A stretch of DNA of 64,000 nucleotides from Prinia subflava (lineage: Eukaryota; Chordata; Aves; Passeriformes; Cisticolidae), in contig NC_086257.1 in the NCBI RefSeq assembly GCF_021018805.1, forward strand, positions 18,699,193-18,763,192, written 5' to 3'. Positions 13,101 to 26,520 of the stretch are shown here, piece after piece. Every line of letters starts with the position of its first letter. Position 1 is the stretch's first letter. A model generated the notes under the pieces. The model ran no database searches. It was not told the origin of the DNA and worked only from the letters and a program-made list of their open reading frames with translations. The position numbers were made by a program, and so were the translations under genes.

Positions 13101-16039
13101 CAACACTTCATCTTCATTTTGGCAGCTCAATTCTTTTCCCTCCTTTTGGAAACAAAAATATCTATATTGCTTTCAAGTGGTTTTTTTTTAACCTGAGTGA
13201 TAAGAATTATTCTCAGTTTTCCAAATCAAATCTCTCTAATACCTTATAAAATGGCATTTCTGTCACAGTTCTACTGGAGATTTCTTGCCTGACATACATC
13301 TCAAATTGTTCCTTACTTTGTGTCATGGATGCACCAGACTGATGGCTCAGAGCAATCCTGTGAGTCAAAGATTGCAGTTGGCTTCTTCCTCCTCCTGTTA
13401 TTTTCAAAGAACTACTTTCAGTATCTCATCATGTATGTTTATACTTATATCATTGTAAGCAGCATACAGGAATTATTAAATTTATTATTTAATAAATTTA
13501 ATTATTAAATTAAATTCTAGCATATGTTAAACAGGTTGTCTGATTTCTCATGCCTCTTGGCTTGAAAAGATAATTCTATAAAACCATGTACTGCAGGCCC
13601 TTAGTCTAACAGAGCTGATTAGGAGAGGGCTTGCCTTGATTGAGTTACTCCATAATTAGCCCCAGAAATGTTCCTTGCCTCTTTGCTAAAGCATCTCAGC
13701 ACAGCATTTTCAGAGCCACAATGCTGCGTTAGCAATGACTGCAACAACCCTTGCACTTGCTTGAGTCTCCTGCTCATGGCACAGGCGGGTTGGAATTTGT
13801 ATTGCTGGGAATTTCTGCTTCTGCAGAAACAATTAAGCAGATTTGCCCTTGGAATCTTAATCATTTCAAGTAACATCTTTGTTACTGTCATATCCTTCAG
13901 AAAGAAAAAGACTATAAAAATCTACTGCCATTTCCAGACTGTCTCCTTCCAGATTTTGTTTGGTTCAGAACCATTATGCTATTGACTATGTTTGCTTATG
14001 ATCACTTTTCATTTGTGTTCTATTGTGTTTTCCTCCAGTTTTTCACTCTGGTTCATCTCTAATTCTATTTCTTGACTTTCATGGTTCAACTCTTTCACCT
14101 CTCATTGTTCTATTTGCATGAAATATTTGCAGGTCTAGCACTTAGATTTGGTTTTATACTTGTCATATCACAGAGCAGGATCTTCCCATTAATTACATTC
14201 ACTCTTCCGCAATTTTGGTCTTTGTTTTGGTTTGAACAATTGTTAAACTTTTAGTAAATTACCTAAACTTTGTACTTTTCATTCCCATCTTCTGCTATGT
14301 GCTATTAGAAAGAGCCTCTATACCATTGTACATCTTAGAGGAATGTATAGGAAGCCTTCAAGGTTTGACATTTCAGAAACCTCAGGGACACATCTCATTC
14401 CACTTCCCTTGCTCACCTTCAAAAGAAACCCCCAAAAGAGAGATTTTTTCTGTATTATGCAGTGGAAAATTAGATCAGCTAAAAGTGTTGGCTTTAACCT
14501 TCATTAATTTAACATCTAGTTCATATCTGATTTCTGTGTCCCTGCACTATAAGAAAGAGAGTAATACAAGTTACGTTCCTAATAAGCTCCCACATTTAAC
14601 TTTTTGATCTTTTTGCTAGAATTGTCCCAAAGATATAATTTTTATTTCATTTGCCTTTTTCAGCCTGTTATTTATTGCTCATTTCCTTAGCATGGGAATT
14701 ATCACCAATTATCACCAAGCTTGGGACTGGAACACTGCTAGAACCATGTGTGTACCACGACTCATCCCTCTGCAGCAGAAAATCAGAGAAACAGACAAAA
14801 AACACAGCTCTTCACCTCATCACCAAACTCAAAAGTGTTTCCTGCCTAGAACATGCAAATAGCTATTTTGAGTACAGCTCTGGGGCTGTAAGGTGTAAAG
14901 AGCAAGCCTGTCTCTGACTGGAATAGCTGTCACAGTGATTCTTGCTCTTTTATCTTTCTGAAATCCACCAGCACATCCAGACAGATCCTTGAAACCTTCC
15001 TACAGTCCAAGGCAACCTTCTATTTCAGCTTTCAGGGTCTCTCCTGCCAGTTTTCCCAACAGTGAGAAGAGCCATGCCCTGGCTCTGTGGTAAATGGTTA
15101 AAATAAAATAGAAAACCCAGCTGTAGGCAAGGACTGGAGTGAAAATCACCCCCATCCCTTTGCAGGCCCATTTCAGTGTCTGACACTGCTCATCTCTACC
15201 ACTGACCAGCACACACTCGAGTCAAGCACCCTCCTGTCACATTGCAGCAGCTGCCAAGGGGTTTGCACATTCCCAGTGTTCCCAGTTCTAGGTGGGAGAC
15301 AGCGAAATATCTAAAGATCTCCCATAGCCAGATATTTCAAACTCAGAAGAAAAAGTCTTGCTCTGGAATATTAAGTACAGTCTGGTGGAAAAATACTCGG
15401 CTCCTCTCTAAAACGCTGCGCTGTTAAAAGAATGTGGAACACCATTTTCTAGTTCTCTATGAGTAGATGACCTCTATATCACTCCTTGCACACTGCTCCA
15501 TTAGTCAGCTCTGCTTTTTCTGCTTCCAGCCCTCAGTGAGGAATTCTGCAGACTCCAGCTAATTGTTGCAACAACAACAAAAAAAATTACAGTCCTGAGA
15601 ATTATTTCTGGATCATCCCAACTGCCTGTCACTGGGAGTAAAGCCATTACCTGGAAGTGCTTTTCATGGGACAAAGCAGTTGTCTCCCATTAATATGGTC
15701 TTGTATGAGCATACAAAAATAGTGAATTTCCTGGCAATAGTCTTAAAGATGTTCCTCCAAAACTTGCACAGGGAACTTCTACAGGAAAAAAAGAGCATCA
15801 CTGCACTGTTCCCTGCCTTCAAAACGATCATACTCACTTTATTTGGGGGTGCTATGGGGTATCTGCAGTACAGATCACTTTGTGGGTATCAGTTACAGGA
15901 AATTCTGCTGACACATCCCTGTGTCAAAATTTAATGGCAGATTTGCCTATAAATAATGTGCTGAAGTTTGTCACAAAAAAAATCATTATTTCCAATGTCA
16001 ATCACTCTCTTCTTTACCCATTCTCCCCTCTATTTCGTG
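4181..16039. other. Gene-poor region, no confident feature
   Basis: About 11.9 kb without a supportable exon. GC-richer patches at 6.2-6.4, 7.4-7.9 and 10.5 kb produce open frames (the longest 174 codons, minus strand, 7339-7863), but none shows a recognisable domain and they overlap others in competing frames. An AT-only near-palindromic stretch lies at 13470-13516. Old unrecognised repeats may be present. Confidence 0.45.
13470..13516. repeat. AT-only near-palindromic stretch
   Basis: About 47 bases contain only A and T, built from AATTATTAAAT and TTTAATAAATTT modules in both orientations. It could form a hairpin or serve as an easily unwound element. It may equally be AT-rich simple sequence. 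Confidence 0.5.
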
Positions 16040-16162
<123 letters not shown>

Positions 16163-17930
16163 TTACAGCCAGAGATGACATCTTGCTACACATGGAACTC
16201 ACGTGTCACCAGACTTTGAAGATAAACATATAAAGTACCAATAGGATGTAGCAGAATAATAAAAACTAAATTTTCTTTCTGGTGAAAAAACAATAATAAA
16301 AGGATGCATGTGGAGCTCACTTGAGATAAGATAGATTAGGTGTTCCTGATAGAGCAGGAAGCCATATTCATACTGTTGAGTTCCTGTGCTATTTTTCTAA
16401 AATACGGGGAAATAAACAGTGGAGACACTGAAGTGACACATGAAAATCTATCTCAGGGGTGTCTCTGCAGCTCTGTGCCTCCTGGGATCACTCAGAGGCT
16501 GGAATTCAGAGCTGGACTTGGAGAAGCAAGCTGGATTTATTATAGTGAAGAGATTGTCTAAGAAATCAGTAAATTTTTATCATGACATTATTATAATATG
16601 ATCCTGAAAGTATATGTTACATGCCATCATGGGAAGGAAAAAATGGTTAATGTTACTGAAAGAGGTAAGTGGTGTATTTGGTATTCATGGGCAGGATCAG
16701 TTAGGTGCTGTAAAGTATTTACAGGACAGGAGTCTCAATTTCATTTTGAATTTGCAATAAAACATGCCAGTTCTACAGAGAACTCTGCTCTTTGTGAAGA
16801 AACAAAAAATATTAAAATCCCCAAACACAAAAATATTTTCATTTTAGAGATAAAATTTTATCTCTAGAAAACATTATAATTCCTGAATTGTATTACTTCA
16901 ACTGGAATACATCCTTAACATGTACAAATTTCTCAAGATTCTGCTGTCACATAAGCCTGACCTGCCAGAAAATGCTTCATGAAGTTAATTTATTTTTAAA
17001 AATAAAACCAAATTAAAAATAAGTAATATTTATAAAATACATATTGAACAAACATATTCTATTCTCTTCCCTATGCCACTCTTGGCAAACTCTAACAGCT
17101 CAAAACATCATTTTACTCTTTTTACTTTTATTAAATGCATGCCCTATAACAGAAAGGATGCATTTCTCTTATTCAGAAAATTATCAGAGCATACTACATC
17201 TCACAAAAACTCATTAATTGTACTGATAAGCTGTAAGTGGACAGAACTCAGTCTTTATTCTTTTGTTCAAAATGTATTGTAACACATTTTGTATTTTTCT
17301 CATTACACTCTTTCTAATTTTTCTAATTTTTGACAAATCCTGCCTGAAGTTCTATATTTTATGTATTTTTTTAAAAACAATTTTGTAGAAGCCCTTCATT
17401 GAGCAATTAAGTAGTTAAGTTTAGGAGTTAAAACTCTAAAGTTAAATAACAAATAAAAAATTATAGCTCATTACGTAATCTGGTCCTGCAGTTGATATTT
17501 CTCAATGCATTTGCTGCTCTCTTTTTACAGCATGGTTACTCATGCTTTATTTTTATCATTTATTATTTACAAAGGACCATGTGTTCCTCATTCCTCACAA
17601 AACAGCACATGTTCCAGGTCTCTGCTCAGAAAAGCTCAGGATTTATAATCAAAAGGAAGTGGATTCTCCTGCTTTGAAATGTTCTTGAATGTTTCATCAC
17701 AGAACAAGCAGCAGAAAAGTTAACAGACCATCCCAGCCCACTGCAGGTCAACAAGGCCATGACAACCCAGGCCTTATTTTTTACCAGAAAATCCAAATCT
17801 GTTTCCTTTCCATGACTGCCATTCTTTCAGCACAGCAGAGCTGATGATTCCATCACAATTGGGTGATTTGTAACATGCTCTTAGATGCTGATTTGTTCTT
17901 ACAGCTGTTCACTGAAATCTGAATTGATAA
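16163..17930. other. AT-rich intergenic DNA, nothing recognised
   Basis: Very AT-rich, with short open frames only. I see no exon, RNA gene or identifiable transposon. Confidence 0.45.
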
Positions 17931-18195
17931 AGGACCCTGAACCCCAAGAACCCGAGCAAGAACTCAAGCTAGGACCACAGAACCCAAGCTAGAACCCAAG
18001 CTAAGCCCCTGGGAACCCGAGCTAGAACTGTGGGAACCCAAACTAGAACTGTGGGACCTGACCTAAAATCGCAGGACCCTATAAACCAATCTAGAACCTC
18101 TAGAACCCCAGAACCCGAGACTAGAAGGTGGACACTAGATCCTGGACCCAGACCATGAGACATGGACTCTGAGACAGGAACCTGAACCCTAAACC
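17931..18195. repeat. Degenerate 21-bp tandem repeat
   Basis: The core units at 18011, 18032 and 18053 begin GGGAACCC(G/A)A(G/A)CTAGAACTGT and repeat every 21 bases. Flanking sequence carries decayed versions rich in GAACCC, AAGCTAG and CTAGAAC, with irregular spacing out to both ends. Minus-strand open frames with a seven-residue rhythm (Val-Leu-Ala-Trp-Val type) result from the repeat and are not treated as genes. Confidence 0.8.
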
Positions 18196-21100
18196 AAAAC
18201 TGACAATGTGTCCCAGAGCCCTAACCCAAGATGCCCGTGTCCATGCTCTCCTATGACACTGGACAGGGATGGGGGTGTTGGTTCTGTTGCCTGACACTGG
18301 ACCAAGATTGTCACCTCTGTTCTTCCAGACCAGACCACGACGACTGTTTTGCTTCAATTACAAAAGATTTTACATTTCAGAAAGAGGATGATTTCAAAAC
18401 TGAAGTTGTCAATACTTTGAAGTTTCCTCTCCGGTTCATTTAACTTTCCTCTGAGATTCAGTACCTTCCCCTCTCAAATGAAGAAGATGATAATCCACCA
18501 CTTCTAAAACTTTTAAAAGGTTTTGCAGTGCTTAAGAGAAAAATGTTACAAAAATGGAAAGCATTTTTGCTCTATTAGTTAGAATAGAAGAGTGACATCT
18601 TGGTTGAACTGCAGTTCACACTTTAAAGAGATTATAAATGTTTTTGTCGTTATTTTGAAAATGTTTTTAGCTCTGAAAATATTTTAATTTATCTATTGCA
18701 AATGACACACATATAAAAGCATACCAAATGCAGAGTGCCAACACAGCTCCCAGAAACATTCACTTAGCTGGCCTTAGTTCTTCGTGGTTTTATCTGAAAT
18801 TATACAGCTGTACTGAGAAGGAATAACTCACATGTTGTCTTTTGTCCTAAGAAAGTGCTGTGAAAATGAACTTGTAGATTGTATGGAGGAATCATGACTA
18901 GAGCTCCATAGCCTGCCAGCTCCCAGTAACTGCTCACCAGGTTGGAGCAGAAGTAAGGGATGAGTAGGGGAGCTGAAGGAGTGCTGAGTGCTTCAGGAGT
19001 TACAATTAAGGTGGGCAGAACATATTGTTTTTAGCTGGAATTTAAGCAAGACAGCAGAGCCAACAAGCCAGCAATGTAAGAAAACTGAGGTGCAGGTACA
19101 GTAGATATTTTGATCACTATAAACTCACTTCACAGTTCTCGTAGGGTGATAGCACAATCTGTTACCATGAGAAGAATTGTGAAGCTTTAATTGAACACAT
19201 TAAACTCTCTTTATCCATCATTGGAGCAAAGACTTCAATATTATACAGTCTAAGTGCCTTTTCTGAATCCTTAACAGAAACACCACCCAGTTTCAGAACC
19301 AAAGTTTGCATAAACAGTGCTTAAGCAGCAATTTCCTTCATCTGATTTATGAAGAGGCACTGAGAACATCAGTATTCCAGAATCAGCTGCTGGAAGGATT
19401 TTTAGCACATCAGAAAGAAACACCCTGTCACAAGGAGTGGATACACACTAGGCAAGGTATCTTTAGCAAAAGGAAACAGCAGACAAGCAGAAATACAGAA
19501 AAGAAAGCAAAACTTCAGAGGAAAAGACTCCGTTCTTCAGAGAAGGACAAGGGATTTGAGAGCTTCCAAAGCAGAGAAAGACAATACCCAAACTTTTCTC
19601 CAAAGTGCCTCCATCTATTCATTTGGTTACAGAGCAAAGCAGGATGATATGCAGTAATCCAAATAAAGTGAGTAAAGGGGAATGCATTAAAAAAATTAGA
19701 CTGTTGTCTCCTCCTTGGACCTATCAAGTAGTTCTTTTGCCAAAGTGCAAATTCTCTACATGCCCTCCTGCTTCCACACGTCAGCAATGTTTTTGCTCTT
19801 AATCAGCCAGACACTTCTCGAGTTAATTCTTTTGCCATAAGCTTGTCTAAACAAATCTCCCAGCACACGTTGCATCTTCCTCCTTGCCTCATGAAACAGG
19901 GATCTCACAGAATCCCTATTTTCTCCCTTGTATCTAAGCAAATGCATATGCCTATTACACATGATGTCTTAATCACTAGTACCTTCTGAAGGAAAGTTTC
20001 AACATCTGCTCTATCTTAATTATAGCATCTCAAGGGACACCAGCTGACTTTCACATTAGTTAGCAAAGCCTTTCCTATTAGGAATTCTTTGGAGGCCAAA
20101 TCATTCCTCTGAACAATGCAACAACACAGCAGGTGAAATACTCTGATGCAGCAAAGCAGCACAAGATCTATTTGCCTTCCAACCCCTCATGCAGGATTTA
20201 CTTGCTAAGCCTACACCAGGGAAGGTAAATACCTCTCTGCAAAAAGATGAATTCCACTCTGAGAGAGGTGGAGTTGTTCTGTAAAGAGCAGGCCTTTGTC
20301 AGGTATAAATTACCACAATGCTGTTGTCATGGAGCTGTGAGAATTTATCCCTGCTGAGGATCTGCTCCAGGATTTTCCAGCTTTTATTGCTGTGTATGTA
20401 TTGTTGCAGTGAAAGGTTGTCTGTCATGGTGAAACTGAGCACAACACAATGATTTGTTTGTATTTATAGTTATAGTGCTGTGGTTTTGTATCTGTTAGTC
20501 ATTGGCTTTTTTTTTCCTGATCACATCTGCTCATGCTGCTTTCTGAATGTGAAATCCCCCATTAAGGTGAGCTGTCAGTAACAGCTTTTTATCAGAGTTT
20601 ATAACTCCCTGCTGGCCCTGGGACAAGTGCAGCTAATGACATGCACACACCTCTGCCCCAGATTACAGCTGAGAAAGCAGCAGCAGGGAGGCTGTGCTAG
20701 TGGCAAGTTTAAAGAGAAGCAGTGCTAGGAAAGTTTAGATAAATTCCTGGTCTAAGCCCTCAGTTTACATGACCAGGTAACATCCCTGACAAAGTGAGGA
20801 AGTTTCTTTTTGAAAATTATGAAAATTCATCTTTACTGAGAATCAAATATTCACTTTAAAAATAAATAAAAAGTGAACAATTAAAACTTGTAACAGCTGC
20901 AAAGGTTTATTTTTATGCTTAATTCAGTTGCACAGCTGTGCAGAATCTCTCTTACATAGCTGGTTGTAATGAGAAGGGCTTATATTTTGGGATTAGATTT
21001 ACAAAAGCACCAAGAGTTCTGTAAATGCAAATTTCACATCTTTCTTTGTGTCTTGTGTTATTGTATCAGTCATGTTTGCTTTGAAAATAACCTCTTCTTA

Positions 21101-23585
21101 GTCCAGGGGGGTTTTTATTCTGTTCTCCACAATCAGGACAGGTAGTCAAACTGGACCAAAGCCAAAGTAAAAATATTTCCCCCACACTTCTATTATCATA
21201 TAGGCATGAAAGAATTCCTAAAATAAAACTGGTTTCTCTGACACTGACAAACTAGAAGGCAGCTTTTAAAGAATCAGCTTGTCAAAAGACAGACTTCAGA
21301 GCCCAGTGCTGCACTTCAATCACTTGTTTTAAAGAGGTATTTCTCACATAAACATGAGAAGCAAATGATTATTCTCATCCTATTGCAGACTGTTAGACCT
21401 GATTGCTGCTGATGCACATTCTTTAAAGAACTTTAAAATCCAGAGTGTGCTTTTCATTCTCTCTGTGTCAAAGAATTCCAGTCAAATTTTGCTACCATCC
21501 ACACATCTCAATGTGTTAAGATACTATTTTGCTAACAACTGAAAAAAAGATGCTTTTTTTCCCCTCTGTAGTCTGAATGAATATCTCTGCTGTGAATATA
21601 CCCAGAACCATTAAATAATGAGCCCGAAACACGGGTTATTTGTGAATGACAGAAAAACCCAAAAGAAAAATGAAGCAGAATTTGTTTGCGGCAGGCTAGT
21701 CTGACACGCTGAGTCTGACATTTACAAACTCCTGCTATTTAAAAGTTACTTCCTTGCTATTAATCCCGTCCTGCCATTCTTGTAACAGCAGAGGAAAAGA
21801 TGCACTGAAGCTGGTGTATTACCAGAACTGGTGACCCAGCAGCTTTTCCTTGGCAGGTGTCCCTCACAGCTCCCTCCACCAGCCTGTGCTGGAATCAAAT
21901 GGGATCTGTTCTCTTCCCAACGAGGTGATGCCCACCCTTCTCTGCATGTGAAACTGTAAAATACAGAGAGCCTTGTGCTGCCCCTCCACGTGACACCACA
22001 TCAGACATAAAGAATGCCAAATGACTTCAGGGGTGACACTGAATCATTCCCTAACTGGCCCAGCTGGACTGGAAAATTTCAGAGCACCTCTCATATTCAA
22101 GTATCTGAGCAAGGACATGAGGATTTGGCTTCTGAGCTGGTGGGACAGACACATGTTCAGGATCCTACAAAACTCAGAAGAGTCTTTCCTTATATCCTCC
22201 CCTTTAGGCAGTAAACCTTTTCTATCTGTCAGCAAACAATTCCTGATCTGTGCAACAGGAACTATTTAACCAACACAGGTATTCCAGTTAAAAAAAAAAA
22301 AAGAAGAAGAAGAAAGACCCATCGTTAATAATTGTTAGGGGTTGGAATTGAACATGCATTATGAAAAAGGAGCATCTGAAACACAAACTTCCTGCTCAGC
22401 AGAGGAAAGTAATGACTTGGGAGCCAGTGCAGCAGAGGAAAGCCAAAAATTGTAATGAAAAAAGCTTTGATGGCTCCAAGGGAACTGAGGAAAGCACATC
22501 CTTCATCTGGGGTGTATGTGGGAGATCAGCCCTGGCTTCCAAGAAGAGCCTTCCCAGAGTGACATCAGCTGTCTGGAGGCCACAGGCTGAGGCTCAGCTT
22601 GGCCCTGGCTGGGGTGTCCAGGCTGCTGCACTCCCCCAGCTCAAAGCACAGCTTGAGAGCTGTTCCTGGGCAGGATGCACTGATGGGGAAAGAGCTCCCT
22701 TCAACCTGCCCTGCTGAGCGTGGAAGCAGGACTTTCACACGTGTAAAAAATCATATATTTAAGAAATTCCAGCCTTTCTCCTAATTAGTAGGAAGTTGTG
22801 TGGTATAGAGGATGATACCCTAGGCTGGGAATCAGCAGGAACAGGAACTGTCCTGTCAGTGTCCCACTGGGTGGTATCGAGTAAATCAGTTTAGAAATAA
22901 TAAAAACAATTCTAACAATGATCAATAACACAATGATCAATAACATGATACAATGTTCCCATAACACAACTACAGGTTCAGTCTAAATCAATTCCTACTT
23001 GAAGTAGAATATATTTTCCAGAAAAAATAAAACCCAAGGAATCTTGATTTTAAAAACTCCAGGTACAGAGCCTACAATGATCTTTTAAAAACAATTTCAA
23101 TGGTTTATTACCACTATTACAGAAATGTGTACCTAGAGTCTACTCTTGCCTAACTTCCAACTTTACATCATTTTATTTCCTTATAACTGCTATGTCAAAG
23201 TTTTCCAGCCTCATATTCTGTGCCTTACATAGACACAGGCTGGGACAAATTACCTCTGCTTCAACTAAATAGCTTCAAGTCTTTGAGTAGCTGGTTGTAC
23301 AGAATGTCCAGTCCATTAATCATTCCCCAAGCCTTCAACAACTCTTTATTCCTTTCTGACACATGAATCTGTATCTTCACACGGACTCAGCTGCTGGTGA
23401 AGTTATCACATCACTGTTGACACAGGATAGCACCAGCAGTGCTGCTGGAAGGTTTTTTTTAGGCCACCTTTAGCCCTTTGGTGTGACAGTAAAACCCTAC
23501 GTTCCCCCAATTATCTCTCATGGTCTCCCACATACCTTTCAGTTATTATTTCTCAGGTCAGCCATTCATCCTGCAAATATAATTT
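18196..23585. other. Gene-poor region, nothing confident
   Basis: Only short open frames. A purine run A12-GAAGAAGAAGAAAG lies at about 22291-22316, and a 15-base perfect tandem pair (ACAATGATCAATAAC) at about 22914-22944. No exon with convincing splice signals plus protein similarity was found. Confidence 0.45.
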
Positions 23586-23670
23586 AGAATCATAGATCCA
23601 TATAATAGCCTGAGATGGAAGGGATCCATAAAGATCATCAAAGTCCAGTTCCTTGCCCTTCAAAAGACAG
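23586..23670 (-). mobile_element. CR1 3'-end fragment, minus orientation
   Basis: The + strand reads AGAATCATAGATCCATATAA, then GATGGAAGGGATCCATAAAG, ATCATCAAAGTCCAGTTCC. This is the reverse complement of the conserved CR1 3' end, in which the element finishes with ATTCT-type repeats. It adjoins older minus-strand CR1-like reverse-transcriptase sequence to its right but lies too close to the RT core for an intact element. Either an internal deletion occurred or two insertions sit side by side. Confidence 0.75.
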
Positions 23671-23689
23671 GGGTTTACCTTTGGTTTTA

Positions 23690-24560
23690 CTGAAGTGTAT
23701 ATGATTTATTAATCACTTCATACACTAAATTTATTTCCAAAGGCCCAAAATTTATTCTATCTACATCAATTTACCATTAATTATTTTTGAAATAATTTCC
23801 CAGTCTTTAAAGAAATGGGAAACAGAGCATGACCCAACAATCCCTAAGGGAGCCTATTAGATAATAATTCCCACTTTGCATATTAAGACTACCAGATAAG
23901 CAGTTTTAGGTCTTTCTAATATGTTGCCCAGTTGAATTTGCATTATTCTCATTCCTTAATCAAAGGTTGTGTGATACCATGACAAATGCCCCAAGAAAGT
24001 CCATTACATCAGCACCAGAACATTCATCAACCAAACCTCATATATTAGAAGAAAGTTATTGAGTTAGTCCAACAAGATATATTTTCCATAAACCAATAAG
24101 TACTGCCATATATTACATTATTCCTGATTATTTTGCTAATAATATCCCATATCAGTCTTCCATTATTTAGCCAGAGATTGGCACCAGGCTGAAAGGCCTG
24201 TAATTATGAAGCCATCCCATTTAAAATTCTGGCACAGTATTTGCCTTCCCAGTGCTGTATCAATTAATAAAACCCAACATTAACAGTCCAGAGACATTCT
24301 TAAGCAGTTCCTTGAATACTCCCTGATGAATGTTTTTGGAACTGCTGATCATAAAATGTCTCAACTTTTTGAGCTCTTTAATAACCTCTGCAGTCACTGA
24401 TGTAATTTTCCAATCTTTCTCTACCTGCACAAAGTGCTGATAACAGCACCTACTCCCAAAATGCCTCGAGATCTGTAGTTTAAAGACAATCCTTAAGACC
24501 CAGGTATTTGGGTTTTCTAACTCCTCTGTCTTGCAGCTCCTCTCCAGTGAGTAAGAACAT
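23690..24560 (-). mobile_element. Ancient CR1/L3-like LINE reverse transcriptase relic
   Basis: Read on the minus strand, the stretch around 24165-24215 translates as NYRPFSLVPISG, then a stop, then IMED. This corresponds to the NYRPxSL...GKIME motif of CR1-clade reverse transcriptases. Further along the minus strand, near 23965-24010, ADVMDFLGAF matches the region around the first catalytic aspartate (usually V-I-Y-L-D-F-x-K-A-F). Stops and frame changes show it is dead. The family resembles old elements widespread in reptiles, so the insertion probably predates birds. Outer limits are approximate. Confidence 0.75.
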
Positions 24561-25779
24561 TCCTACTTCAATAAAAATATTTCTTTCTTTTATATTGAAC
24601 AGGACCTGAGGAACAAAGTACTCTCATATCTTTTTCATGCTGCCTACCCTGAATTTATATGGCAACAATAAACCTTTTGCTGCCAGGAAGTCCCTTATGT
24701 CACTAACCATGTGGAGTTGCTCTAAATGGATGCTCTGCTGAATCCAGTAATTTTTGAAGGTTTGTTGAGTACAATAAACAGAAAAGCAGTTAATATAGTA
24801 AGAGGACTCTGTCACATCTATATCATCAGCAGTCACAGGTGGATAAAATCTGATTAAAGAGCCAATTTTTCACTTTGAGATCTGGAGAGAATTTTTGGAC
24901 TAAAAAAAAAAATCAGAAGGAAATCCTTTCAAATCTGCCTTTCATTTCAGGGCCAGCATGCTGTAGGTATTAGTACAGCAGAAACACTTTTAACAATTTA
25001 AGCCGGATTGTCATGAACTTTAAAAGCAAGTTTTCTATCTAAGCAATTTTTCCTAATTTAGGGTAAATTTATGTGTTTACATTGCACTCACTGATGTAAA
25101 GGCAATGCAGATATACCAAAGCTGGCTGTAAATCACAGCCAGGCTGGATACTGCCCCCCATCCAGCAGAGATACCAGGAGTTTGGAGTAGATAAATGCCT
25201 ACATACTTATGCAGATTCTGAAACACCTTTTGGAACTTCCAGTGAGCTACGTGAAACTAAAATACTACTGGTATCTGAAAAAAAAAAGATTTCAATTACC
25301 TAAGATGGTCAGGTGTAATGGGAAGCACAACAGACCTAACAGTAGTGATGGAAAACACAGGCTTGAAAGTGTTTAGGCAAGTAGCTGTCTTCAGAATATT
25401 CCACCTGATCAAACCCACTCTCAGATACTCTGAGCATAAATAGAAGCAATCTCAGAAGCACCAAACAGAGCTTATAAAGAGGTACAAACACAGTGCTTAT
25501 CATTAAAAATAGGGCAAAAATAGCTAGGAAGTTTGTTTCTAGTTACAGCAGAAATACTGTAACAAAGTCATTCTTTTAATACCTAGATGAAAATAAGGGG
25601 AGGAGTAATCAGCATTGCAGACTGATTTTTCTGTACAGCACTGCCACAGGTACTACAGGCAGGCAAAACACAATAGGTATATTTAATAAGGACTTTACAA
25701 TCTAGTCATAAAGAGCTGGGGGAAAACCATAGTCTAGAAAAATCCCACTTATGTGATTGCTTAGCTTTACTCATTTACT
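24561..25779. other. Intergenic DNA, no gene seen
   Basis: AT-rich sequence between two oppositely oriented CR1 relics. No exon or RNA gene was recognised. Part may be unrecognised LINE sequence. Confidence 0.4.
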
Positions 25780-26520
25780 AATAATTCACTGTCAAACTAG
25801 AGGATTTTCCTGAGGGGTATTCCAGCAAGTAATTCAGTATTTTGACTAATGATTTGGCTAAAAGAATAGGAGGCATATTACTTAAATTTGCAGAGGACAT
25901 AAATCTAGAAAAAGCTGAGGAGAATAAGACAGGATGTGCTCAAAATTTAAAAACATCTAGATAAAGGGGAGAAATGGTTTTGAAGAAGCAGCGTACAAGT
26001 GGTTAAGTACAGCATCAAAATTCTAAAGTTAGGTAGGACTAATCAATCACAAAAAACACAGCGGCTAAGAAAATGATTCAGTAATATCACCAGAAGTAAC
26101 AATCTCAAGTTTAACACTACTCAACAGTATCCTGGTGTTGTAACACCACACAGAGAGATGTAGAAGCAGAATTACTGCATGTAACACACATGAAGAATTT
26201 CTTCTGGTGCTTGTCCACTTTGAGTCATTGCTAAAGTAAACCAGTCTAAGAGAAGTAACAGAAAAGATGATCAAGATCTAGAAAACCCAACTTGTATGAC
26301 AAGGTTTAAAGAACTGGCATTGCTTACTCTTTTAGAAAAGAGAAAATTACAGGAAGTTGCAATAATTTTCTTAAAATTTGTACAGGCCAGCTACAAAGGA
26401 AAATGGAATATATTCTTCTTCACATCGATTTTGTCTAAAAGGGCATAAACTTCATCAATGCATGTTTAAATAAGGTCAGTAGTAAAAAATCAGATAGGAA
26501 TTTAGTTAAAAACTGGAGCT
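25780..26520 (+). mobile_element. Ancient CR1/L3-like LINE ORF2 relic
   Basis: The + strand carries a decayed ORF2. Near 25884-25901 it encodes KFAEDI, the position of the F-A-D-D catalytic box of CR1-clade reverse transcriptases, with the first Asp changed to Glu. Further on, 26261-26345 retains the AAGATGATCAAGATCTAGAA and TTTAGAAAAGAGAAAATTAC signatures of the conserved C-terminal part (K-M-I-K-G-L-E...KRR). Frame is repeatedly lost. It points opposite to the 23.7-24.6 kb relic, so the two are separate insertions or were rearranged. Confidence 0.7.
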
